Origin: JAMLGJ01 sp047972145
GTDB lineage: Bacteria > Actinomycetota > Acidimicrobiia > Acidimicrobiales > Microtrichaceae
DNA length: 21,246 nucleotides
Assembly: GCA_047972145.1 (NCBI GenBank)
Contig: JBKEAI010000143.1
Coordinates: 1-21,246 of the forward strand
Direction of reading: 5' to 3'
The stretch's first letter is position 1, and the number at the start of each line of letters is the position of its first letter. A program made the translations under genes and the position numbers. Under the pieces are notes generated by a model. That model had not been told where the DNA came from. It was given only the letters and a program-made list of their open reading frames with translations, and searched no databases. Below, piece by piece: positions 1-6,512 of the stretch.

Positions 1-136
1 GAGCTCCGACAGCGATCGTCGGTGGCTGGCGCTCGTGCACGACGTTCCTGTGCGCCTGCTCGCAACCGACGACAACCGCTGGACATCGCCGGAGTCCGAT
101 TGCGCCATGGTGCCGATGGGACCCGGCCGTGTCAGG
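1..136. other. Left-edge sequence without an assignable gene
   Basis: This stretch lies downstream of the last gene of the minus-strand signalling cluster. One plus-strand frame is open from the window edge to about position 278 and shows GC-rich third positions over the first 130 bases. It could therefore be the 3' end of a plus-strand gene cut by the window. It would have to overlap the receiver gene by about 140 bases, and I recognise no domain in it. No strong terminator hairpin was found. I leave it unassigned. Confidence 0.3.
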
Positions 137-499
137 TCACTCCGGAGGCCACAGCTCCGCGAGGGTGTCGAGACCGAACGACGACTTCGGGAGGAACCCG
201 AGCGCTCCGGCTGCCCGGGCCGGCTCGTCGAAGTCCTCGGACTCCCTTGTGGAGAGCACCAGCACGTGTGGTGGTGATGGAAGCCTCCGGATCCGTCGGG
301 TGGCTTCGATGCCGTCGATGCCCGGCATCTGGATGTCCATGAGCACCAGGTGGACTTCCAGCGTGCTGGCCAACTCGACGGCTTGCTCGCCGTTCTCAGC
401 CTCACCGGCAACCTCGAATCCGTCGGTCATGTCGATGACCATGGCCGCCGCTTCTCTGAACGCGGGTTGATCATCGACGAGCAGGACCCGCACTGTCAC
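137..499 (-). CDS. Single-domain response regulator (CheY-like receiver)
   Basis: This 120-residue protein consists only of a receiver domain. The phosphorylation site is complete: acidic pair Asp9/Asp10, phospho-acceptor Asp55 in the LMDIQMPG motif, switch Ser83/Thr84 and Lys104. There is no output domain, so it probably acts by protein-protein contact, as a phosphate shuttle or as a phosphate sink. It is the last gene of the signalling cluster. Its GTG start overlaps the stop of the NarL-type regulator gene by four bases (GTGA), so the two are probably translationally coupled. The likely phosphodonor is the kinase pair encoded at 4476-8719, an inference from gene order. The family call is firm; the specific role is unknown. 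Confidence 0.9.
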   Translation of the reverse strand: MTVRVLLVDDQPAFREAAAMVIDMTDGFEVAGEAENGEQAVELASTLEVHLVLMDIQMPGIDGIEATRRIRRLPSPPHVLVLSTRESEDFDEPARAAGALGFLPKSSFGLDTLAELWPPE

Positions 500-1161
500 G
501 ACCGCGCCCCCAGGTGGACGAGCACCGCTTGTACCCTGCGGTTGGTCTCCGGGCTCTGTTCGAGTTGGAGCTTCACGAAGATCGACGCTACGTGCTTTTC
601 GACCGAGCGGGGCGAGATGTGGAGTCGTTCGCCGATCGCGATGTTGCTGGCACCGCTGGCCATCTCGGCGAGGACTTCACGCTCGCGATCGGACAGCTCG
701 GCCAAGGGGTCGTCGTCGGCCCCCGAACGGGTCTGCATCAACGCGTCGACGACTCGTGGATCGACCATCGAGCCTCCCTCCGCGACCCGACGGATCGCGA
801 CACCCAGTTCACCGGGGTGGCCCACCCGTTCCTTGAGCAGGTAGCCCCGACCCTCGGAACCGCTTGCGAACAGATGCGTCGCGTAGGCGGGTTCCACGTA
901 CTGGCTCAGCACTACCACGCCGGTTCCCCGATGGCGCTCGGTGATCTCGTTCGCGGCGCGTATGCCCTCGTCGGTCTGCGACGGCGGCATCCGGATGTCG
1001 GTGAGCACGACATCGGGTCGATGTTCGTCGACCGCGACCAACAGGTCGTCGTAGGTGCCGACCTCGGCAACGAGCTCGATGTCGTCCTCGAGCGCGAGGA
1101 CGGCCCGGATACCCTCGCGCATCAACAGCGTGTCCTCGGCCAGCACGACGCTGGTCGTCAT
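496..1161 (-). CDS. NarL/FixJ-family response regulator with LuxR-type HTH
   Basis: A 221-residue DNA-binding response regulator. The receiver domain (about residues 4-120) has Glu9/Asp10, phospho-acceptor Asp55 (VLTDIRMPP), Ser86 and Lys110. The C-terminal GerE/LuxR helix-turn-helix (about 155-215) starts at LSDREREVLAEMASG and has the recognition region ISPRSVEKHVASIFVKL. I chose the ATG at 1161, where the receiver alignment begins; a TTG at 1179 would add six residues. The start is 36 bases after the stop of the cyclase gene, and the stop overlaps the next receiver gene. Residues 1-140 align without gaps to the neighbouring response regulator-cyclase, so the two genes probably arose by tandem duplication. 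Regulators of this class are normally partners of HisKA_3 kinases like those upstream. Target genes cannot be read from the sequence. Confidence 0.93.
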   Translation of the reverse strand: MTTSVVLAEDTLLMREGIRAVLALEDDIELVAEVGTYDDLLVAVDEHRPDVVLTDIRMPPSQTDEGIRAANEITERHRGTGVVVLSQYVEPAYATHLFASGSEGRGYLLKERVGHPGELGVAIRRVAEGGSMVDPRVVDALMQTRSGADDDPLAELSDREREVLAEMASGASNIAIGERLHISPRSVEKHVASIFVKLQLEQSPETNRRVQAVLVHLGARS

Positions 1162-1197
1162 GACACGGGTCCCGACCAACTCACCACGGGCGGCATC

Positions 1198-2523
1198 CTA
1201 GGTCGTTACCTCGGGCTCATCTGTGGGCCTGCGGGGGAACCGGTAGGCCTGCACGGGTGTGTCCCGACCCTTGACCATCGCCGGTTCCAGCACCGTCACC
1301 TCCGGCCGTTCGCTGAGTGCATCCCACGTCGGTTGGCTGAGAACGGTCTCGCCCGGTTCGGCCCACTGCTGGAGCCGTTGGGTGAGGTTCACGGTGTCAC
1401 CGACGATCGAGTATTCGAGGCGCTCGTCCGAACCGAGCAGTGCCGCAGCGACCTCACCGCTGGATAGCCCGATGCCGAGCCCGAAGGGGTGCCGACCGTC
1501 CGCGGACCACGTCGTGTTGAGGGCGTGCTGAGCCTCGTGCATGGCTCGGGCGGCACGAACGGCGCGCTCCGCGTGGTCCTGTTGGGGTACTGGAGCACCG
1601 AACACCGCCATCACAGCGTCACCTACGAACTGCATCACGGTCCCGTCGTTCGCCAGGACGGCTTCGTTCATGGCCCCCCGGTGCTGGTGGAGCTGCTGGG
1701 CCAGCTGCCCGGGGTCTGCGTGCTCCGCGATCGTCGTGTAGCCACGGATGTCGGACATCAGCACGGTGACCGTGAGCAACTCGGTTTCGCCCGGGCTTGC
1801 ACCCCGATCTATGACCTGTTCGGCGACCCCGCCGGGAAGCAGCCGACGCAGGGCGTCGCCCTGCTCCTTGCGATCCACGATCGCGCGTTGGAGGACCTTG
1901 AGCCGGTCGAGGCTCTTGGTGTTGCCCGCGGCGAGATCCTGTGCGAGGGTCTCGAACAGCGCCTCGATCGCTCCGTTCACCGCTGCCGGCGTGGTCCGAC
2001 GCTGCACTGCGATCGCCTGGATGGTGCGGCCCTGCGCTATCTGTTGCAGGAGGTCTTCGTCGTCCTCAGCGAGCGTTCCGACTGTGCGCACCGGCGAGGT
2101 GAGGGCCTCGACGATGGACGGATCGAGCATCGAACCTCCGGCCGCAACCTCGCGTACGGCACGGGCCAACTGGTCTCCCTCCCCCACGCGGTCTTTGAGG
2201 AGGTAGGCATACCCGGCCGCACCATCGGCGAGCAGGGCCACGGCGTAGTCGGGGTCATCGAACTGCGACAGCACCACGACGCCGGTTCCGGGATGACGCT
2301 GACGGACCTCCTTCGCCGCCTCGATGCCCTCCCGGGTGAAACCCGGGGGCATGCGTATGTCGGTCACGATCACGTGCGGCTCGGCTGCCATCGCGCCGGC
2401 CACGAGGCCCTCCCGGTCGGCGGCCTCACCGACGACGGCCAGGTCGTCCTCGATCTCCAGCAGTGCCTTGACGCCTTCACGCACGATGAGGTTGTCGTCC
2501 GCGAGGAAGATGCTCAGAGTCAT
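1198..2523 (-). CDS. Response regulator fused to class III adenylate/guanylate cyclase
   Basis: A 441-residue protein. Residues 1-140 are an intact receiver: Asp9/Asp10, phospho-acceptor Asp55, Ser86, Lys110. Residues 150-210 match the LuxR HTH of the adjacent NarL-type regulator position by position (LLQQIAQGRTIQAIA) but have lost the basic recognition residues, leaving a decayed HTH. A helical linker (205-240) leads to a class III cyclase domain (about 250-425) with metal Asp258 (MSDIRGYT) and Asp302 (GDAVMAVFGAP) and transition-state Asn379 and Arg383 (GDTVNLTQRL). The usual purine-selecting Lys is Gln298 (MQFVGD), so substrate choice is uncertain. The likely role is phosphorylation-controlled synthesis of cAMP or cGMP in the cytoplasm. 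The ATG start at 2523 overlaps the stop of the hydrolase gene (ATGA). Family assignment is strong; regulation of cyclase output by Asp55 is inferred. Confidence 0.9.
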   Translation of the reverse strand: MTLSIFLADDNLIVREGVKALLEIEDDLAVVGEAADREGLVAGAMAAEPHVIVTDIRMPPGFTREGIEAAKEVRQRHPGTGVVVLSQFDDPDYAVALLADGAAGYAYLLKDRVGEGDQLARAVREVAAGGSMLDPSIVEALTSPVRTVGTLAEDDEDLLQQIAQGRTIQAIAVQRRTTPAAVNGAIEALFETLAQDLAAGNTKSLDRLKVLQRAIVDRKEQGDALRRLLPGGVAEQVIDRGASPGETELLTVTVLMSDIRGYTTIAEHADPGQLAQQLHQHRGAMNEAVLANDGTVMQFVGDAVMAVFGAPVPQQDHAERAVRAARAMHEAQHALNTTWSADGRHPFGLGIGLSSGEVAAALLGSDERLEYSIVGDTVNLTQRLQQWAEPGETVLSQPTWDALSERPEVTVLEPAMVKGRDTPVQAYRFPRRPTDEPEVTT

Positions 2524-3362
2524 GTCGCCACCGCGCAATGGCGCCGGAGTTCGGTATCTCCCCCAACCGGGGTGATCGGTATCACCGAGCCCTCGACCCC
2601 GAGGCGGACGCCGTCGGGTAGGCCGACAGCGACGAGATCCAGGTCGTCGTCGGTGCGTGCCGGGCCATGGTGGACGAGCACGAGGTCCCCGACACCGGCG
2701 GCCTCGGCGAGCGAGACGACCCGACCGATCGTGGCATGACCGTAGGCGGCTGCGATCGCCGACTCGTCTTCGGTGAACTGCCCTCCGTGGAACAGCACGT
2801 CGGCTCCATCGGCCAGCACCAGCGCGGACCGCGTCGGCTGCTCTGCCAAGGCGTGGTCGGGAAGGTAGGCGAAGGTGACCTCACCGTCGCTCACGCGGTA
2901 GCCGTAGGTGCGGCCGCCCTTGTGGGGGATCTCCATCGCGGTGACGACGAGGTCGCCGACGCGCTGTTCGCCCTGCGCGATGGCGTCGAATCTCCAGTCG
3001 CCTTGCAACCCCTCGGGGCCGATGGGGAAGTGCGGTGGGCTCATCGAAGAGGCGAGGAGTGCGGCCGGCTCACCTGCCTGGGCGGGGATGCCCAGCCGCA
3101 CACGAGCATCGGCGCGATCACCCGCCGCGAAGAACGGGAGTCCCTGCACGTGGTCCCAGTGCAGGTGGGTGAGCAGGATCGACCCTTCGAAGGGCGACCC
3201 GCCGAGCAGCGCGGTCACGCTGCGGATGCCGGTGCCGGCGTCGAGGATGAGCCCGATGCCGTCTACCTCGACGGCCAGGCACGAGGTGTGGCCGCCGTAG
3301 CGGACGAACTCGGGTCCTGGTGCCGGTGTGGATCCCCGAACACCGGCGAGGTGGACCTTCAC
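2520..3362 (-). CDS. Metallo-beta-lactamase-fold hydrolase
   Basis: A 280-residue hydrolase of the metallo-beta-lactamase superfamily. The N-terminus GVRGSTPAPG...YGGHTS is typical of a family often encoded beside cyclic-nucleotide-binding proteins in actinobacteria. The metal motif is HLHWDH (His66, His68, Asp70, His71), followed by a further His in EIPHKGGRTYGYRV, the bridging Asp in YLPDHA and a C-terminal His in LVHHGPA. The GTG start at 3362 has a GGAG ribosome site seven bases upstream and overlaps the stop of the preceding gene (GTGA). Its stop overlaps the cyclase gene, so it lies between a cyclic-nucleotide-binding protein and a cyclase. A phosphodiesterase role, degrading the cyclic nucleotide, is attractive but unproven, because the fold also covers phosphonate, RNA and thioester hydrolases. 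Confidence 0.85.
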   Translation of the reverse strand: MKVHLAGVRGSTPAPGPEFVRYGGHTSCLAVEVDGIGLILDAGTGIRSVTALLGGSPFEGSILLTHLHWDHVQGLPFFAAGDRADARVRLGIPAQAGEPAALLASSMSPPHFPIGPEGLQGDWRFDAIAQGEQRVGDLVVTAMEIPHKGGRTYGYRVSDGEVTFAYLPDHALAEQPTRSALVLADGADVLFHGGQFTEDESAIAAAYGHATIGRVVSLAEAAGVGDLVLVHHGPARTDDDLDLVAVGLPDGVRLGVEGSVIPITPVGGDTELRRHCAVAT

Positions 3363-4396
3363 GGCTTGTCTCCGATGTGGTGGAGATCCCGTTCCTCGCG
3401 TCGGTGCTCCTGCGCGAGCGACACGAGGGCATCGTCCATGACCGCCCCGCTGTCGGCCACCGCCACCCGGCACCGGGTCACCGCGGTGACCGTCGAGGTC
3501 CGCAGGCCGTCACCGATGCCCGCCCGTTCACCGAGCACGGCACCCGGCCCGAGTTCTGCCAGCACCTCGCCGTCGACGTCGACCGCGACGACCCCATCCA
3601 ACAGCAGCAGTACGTCGGTTCCGGGCTCCCCCTGGGTGAGGAGCCGACGACCCTCGCGCACCTTGGAGATGCGGACCTTGCCGGCCATGATCTGAGCGGA
3701 TAGGGCTCGCTCCAGTTCGGACTCGACGTCGCCGGTGGTGACCCGACCGAGGTCACGTGCCGCGTCGAGGTCGCCCCACGGGGTGCGCTTGGCGAACGAT
3801 TGGCGGGCCCACCTGCGGAAGTCGATCGTCCCGGACTTCGCGGCCAGCGTGCCGTCGCCGCCGTAGAGCCAGTGGCGGGGGAACACGCTGGCATCCGCGA
3901 AGGACACCTCGTGGTGGCCGTCGGCATGCATGGTGAGCTCCACCGTGGTCCACGCCGTCGGGGCGTGGAACTGCACGAACGGCGGGCGATTGACCCTGCG
4001 TGGCATCGGCACACCGGTACGCCCGCCCGCGGTGTGGCGGAACCGGACCCATCGGTCACCGGTCTCGACATCGCCGAGTGTGTCCGGGAAGGCGGTGGCT
4101 GCGAAGGTGGCTTCCTGGCCACCCACGCCGAGGGTGGTGGAGCCGATCAGGCCCGTGCCCTCGCAGCCGAAGTCGACGATCCGGCCGTCGCGCACCTCTG
4201 TCCAACCAGAGAGGACGTTGGCGAACCGGAACCGGTCGTCGTCGCGGAGGCGGTGGAGGTGATCGGGCCCTTCGATCCGCTCGGGCGGTGGTTCGTCGTA
4301 GTGGGCTACGCCTCCGTCGAACGGCAGGCGATTGATACCTCGAATCGCCTCGGAGGGAATCCATGTGATGCTCGTCGCACTTGCTTCATGCCTCAT
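3359..4396 (-). CDS. Cyclic nucleotide-binding domain protein with uncharacterised N-terminal domain
   Basis: A 345-residue soluble protein. The C-terminal third (about residues 225-330) is a cNMP-binding domain: GRRLLTQGEPGTDVLLLLDG is the typical first beta-hairpin region. The phosphate-binding cassette reads LGERAG...GLRTSTVTA, keeping the Glu (290) and Arg (299) that contact the ribose and cyclic phosphate. The N-terminal 215 residues (IPSEAIRGINRLPFDGG; RVNRPPFVQFHAP; FPRHWLYG) form a conserved actinobacterial domain to which I can assign no function. There is no HTH, so it is not a CRP-type transcription factor. The ATG at 4396 is chosen because the conserved region begins immediately after it; no good Shine-Dalgarno is visible. 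It is the probable receptor for the product of the nearby cyclase and is coupled to the hydrolase gene by a GTGA overlap. Confidence 0.87.
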   Translation of the reverse strand: MRHEASATSITWIPSEAIRGINRLPFDGGVAHYDEPPPERIEGPDHLHRLRDDDRFRFANVLSGWTEVRDGRIVDFGCEGTGLIGSTTLGVGGQEATFAATAFPDTLGDVETGDRWVRFRHTAGGRTGVPMPRRVNRPPFVQFHAPTAWTTVELTMHADGHHEVSFADASVFPRHWLYGGDGTLAAKSGTIDFRRWARQSFAKRTPWGDLDAARDLGRVTTGDVESELERALSAQIMAGKVRISKVREGRRLLTQGEPGTDVLLLLDGVVAVDVDGEVLAELGPGAVLGERAGIGDGLRTSTVTAVTRCRVAVADSGAVMDDALVSLAQEHRREERDLHHIGDKP

Positions 4397-4433
4397 GTTC
4401 TGACGGTACGAAGCCGACTCTCTGTGCCCAAGC

Positions 4434-4466
4434 GTGCTGGCAGCCTTTCGGATTGGGTGCCAGCAC
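4434..4466. repeat. Inverted repeat between the kinase B and cNMP-binding genes
   Basis: Two 9-base arms, GTGCTGGCA and TGCCAGCAC, extended by two further pairs after a mismatch, face each other across about 15 bases in the 79-base gap after kinase B. On the transcribed minus strand the hairpin is not followed by a T-run. It could be a weak terminator or RNA-stabilising hairpin that sets kinase levels apart from downstream genes, or an operator for a dimeric protein. Confidence 0.5.
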
Positions 4467-4475
4467 CCAGTCGAG

Positions 4476-6512
4476 CTACGACCATACGGGGATCCGGCCC
4501 GCGACGCGGGTTCCCTCGCCGGGTGTGGAGATGATCTCGATGGTGCCGCCCACCGTGTCGATGCGGTCTGCCATCCCGCTGAGACCGGCACCCCGCTCCG
4601 CCGAAGAGACATCGAACCCGGTACCGTCGTCGCAGACCTCGAAGCGGAGCTCGTCACCGCCGTTGCTCAGTGTGACCGTCGCATGATGGGCGGAGGCGTA
4701 CTTGGAGGTGTTCTGGAGGGCCTCGAGCACCGTGAAGTAGACGGCAGCTTCCACCTCTCTGGGGTAGCGGTCGAGGCCCACTGCCGAGAGCTCCGTCGGC
4801 ACGGCTGCTGTGGCGGTTCGATGGGACAGGGCGACCTCCAATCCCTCGGCTTCCAGCAGCGGCGGGTAGACGCCGGCTGCGAACTCCCGGATGGACGAGA
4901 TGGCGGTGCCGGTCTGCTCCTCGAGTTGCCCGAGGAGTGAGCCCGTCTTCGGGGCATCGGCGCGCTCCGCGGTGACACGCAGGGGGCCGAGCATCACCTT
5001 GATGGCGACGAGCGTCTGCTGGGCTCCCCGGTCCAGTTCGCTCTCCAGCGCCCGACGGGCGTCGTCCGCCGCCGCGAGCACACGCTCGCGGGACGCTTCC
5101 AACTCGGCCAACCGGAGGCGCAGGCTTGCGGTCAGGCGGTTGTTGCGCAGTGTCAGCCCGAGTCCCGATGCAAGCGAGCGCACCAACTCTTCGTCACCGG
5201 GAGTGGGTGGCTCACTTGAGGGTTTGGACAGCGAGATGCCCCCGAGCAGCTCGCCGTCATGGAACACGGGTTGGGAGATATCTGACTGCGGGTCGTAGAA
5301 CCCCTCAGCTGCGGCCAACGTCCGATCGGACGCGTCGTCGGGCCACAGCGCCGCGGTCCGGAACGTGTCAGCGTCGCGGATCCACACGGTGGCAGCGTCG
5401 GCCCCGCACCCGGCGGCGAGCAGTTCGGGGATTCGCGGCAGGGCGTCTACGTCGGTGCCGGCGGCCGACTGCCGGGCGAACTGCTGGAGCACCTGGTAGG
5501 GGGTCGCGCGCTCGCCGTAGACCAGTCGGTTCGCCCACTGCACGACGCGTCCCCGCACAGGCTGGAAGGCCAGTGCGACGACAACGGTGGCCACGATCGA
5601 CGCCTCGATGCTGGTGTCGCCGACGATTCTCGAGACGCCGAGCACGATCAGCACGTACACGCCACCGATGAAGGCGGCCAGGGTGGTGAAGATGAGCGAT
5701 CGGTTGACGATCGTGTCGATCTCGTAGAGGCCGTACCGCAGGATCGCGATGGCGATGGCTCCCGGGATCAGCACCACCCCGATAGCGTCGATCAGCAGGA
5801 AGACGTCCTCGGAGTAGTGCTCGGTGCCCACGAGCGTGTTGAGCGCCGCGACGACCACGTAGGTGACCCCGCCGAATGCAAGCCAGCCGATCTGCCGACG
5901 CTCGACAGCGTCGCCGCGACGCCACTTCCCCACGTTGGTGAACGCCGCACCGAGCAGGAAGACGATCGAGATGGCGAACATGGCGTCCTTGACCGCGAGC
6001 ATCGTGTCAGCGGTGGACTCATCGACGAACGGATGGACGAGGTCATCGATGCTGCCGGCGATGGATGCCGGTGTTGCCAGGAAGCTCACCACTGCGAGGG
6101 CGACGGCATACGCGAACGTGGCGACCAGGAACAGGCGCATGCGGCGTGTGCGCACCTGGCCGTGGGGGAACAGCGCGAAGATCGCGATCAGCGGCCAATT
6201 CGCCAGCGCGAAGAGCGTCTCGCTCGACAGGAGCAGCCAAGCCTGGGTGGTGTCGGAGACGTCGAGCGGCTCGACGACGATGCCCATCGACCCGATGACC
6301 TCGAAGCCGAGGCCGAACCACATCAGCAGCGGGCCGATCCAGTTTCCGGGTCGGCGTACGGTGAGCAGCGCCCCGACGGCGACGAACGTGAGGTTGGCGA
6401 TTGTCTGGGACGATGCCAGCGATCGGTCGACCGCCACCGCGACGATCGCGAACACGACAGTCCCCGCGAAGATGCCGACCACGATCCCGTTGCGCACGGT
6501 CGGGTCGTTCAC
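4476..6512 (-). CDS. HisKA_3-family sensor kinase B: ATPase intact, phospho-acceptor His replaced
   Basis: A 678-residue membrane sensor kinase. About ten hydrophobic segments occupy residues 1-350, ending in the characteristic LRYGLYEIDTIVNRS region. A GAF-like region (about 375-465), a coiled coil, the HisKA_3 dimerisation domain (about 480-550) and HATPase_c (about 590-675) follow. The ATPase motifs look functional: N-box EALQNTSKYA (Asn601), G1 DDGTGFD (628-634) and G2 GAGLSGMADRI. The phospho-acceptor motif, normally DLHDGAQQ, reads ELDRGAQQ: the His is Asp494 and the following acidic residue is Arg495. It therefore cannot autophosphorylate in the normal way. The GTG start at 6512 has a GAGGTG ribosome site and overlaps the kinase A stop (GTGA). 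The frame is continuous, so this is substitution rather than gene decay. It probably works as the ATP-binding half of a heterodimer with kinase A. Confidence 0.9.
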   Translation of the reverse strand: MNDPTVRNGIVVGIFAGTVVFAIVAVAVDRSLASSQTIANLTFVAVGALLTVRRPGNWIGPLLMWFGLGFEVIGSMGIVVEPLDVSDTTQAWLLLSSETLFALANWPLIAIFALFPHGQVRTRRMRLFLVATFAYAVALAVVSFLATPASIAGSIDDLVHPFVDESTADTMLAVKDAMFAISIVFLLGAAFTNVGKWRRGDAVERRQIGWLAFGGVTYVVVAALNTLVGTEHYSEDVFLLIDAIGVVLIPGAIAIAILRYGLYEIDTIVNRSLIFTTLAAFIGGVYVLIVLGVSRIVGDTSIEASIVATVVVALAFQPVRGRVVQWANRLVYGERATPYQVLQQFARQSAAGTDVDALPRIPELLAAGCGADAATVWIRDADTFRTAALWPDDASDRTLAAAEGFYDPQSDISQPVFHDGELLGGISLSKPSSEPPTPGDEELVRSLASGLGLTLRNNRLTASLRLRLAELEASRERVLAAADDARRALESELDRGAQQTLVAIKVMLGPLRVTAERADAPKTGSLLGQLEEQTGTAISSIREFAAGVYPPLLEAEGLEVALSHRTATAAVPTELSAVGLDRYPREVEAAVYFTVLEALQNTSKYASAHHATVTLSNGGDELRFEVCDDGTGFDVSSAERGAGLSGMADRIDTVGGTIEIISTPGEGTRVAGRIPVWS

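Noticed and set aside
1..278. Plus-strand open frame at the left edge as a real gene end
   Set aside because: It lacks a recognisable domain and would overlap the well-supported receiver gene by about 140 bases; evidence is limited to codon-position composition.
514..3703. Long plus-strand open frames opposite the signalling genes
   Set aside because: They mirror the minus-strand genes, have Arg/His/Gly-biased composition and no domains; they are GC-driven shadows.
4397..4657. N-terminal extension of the cNMP-binding protein
   Set aside because: It would overlap the kinase B coding region and hairpin with unrelated Ser/Arg-rich sequence; conserved sequence starts right after the ATG at 4396.
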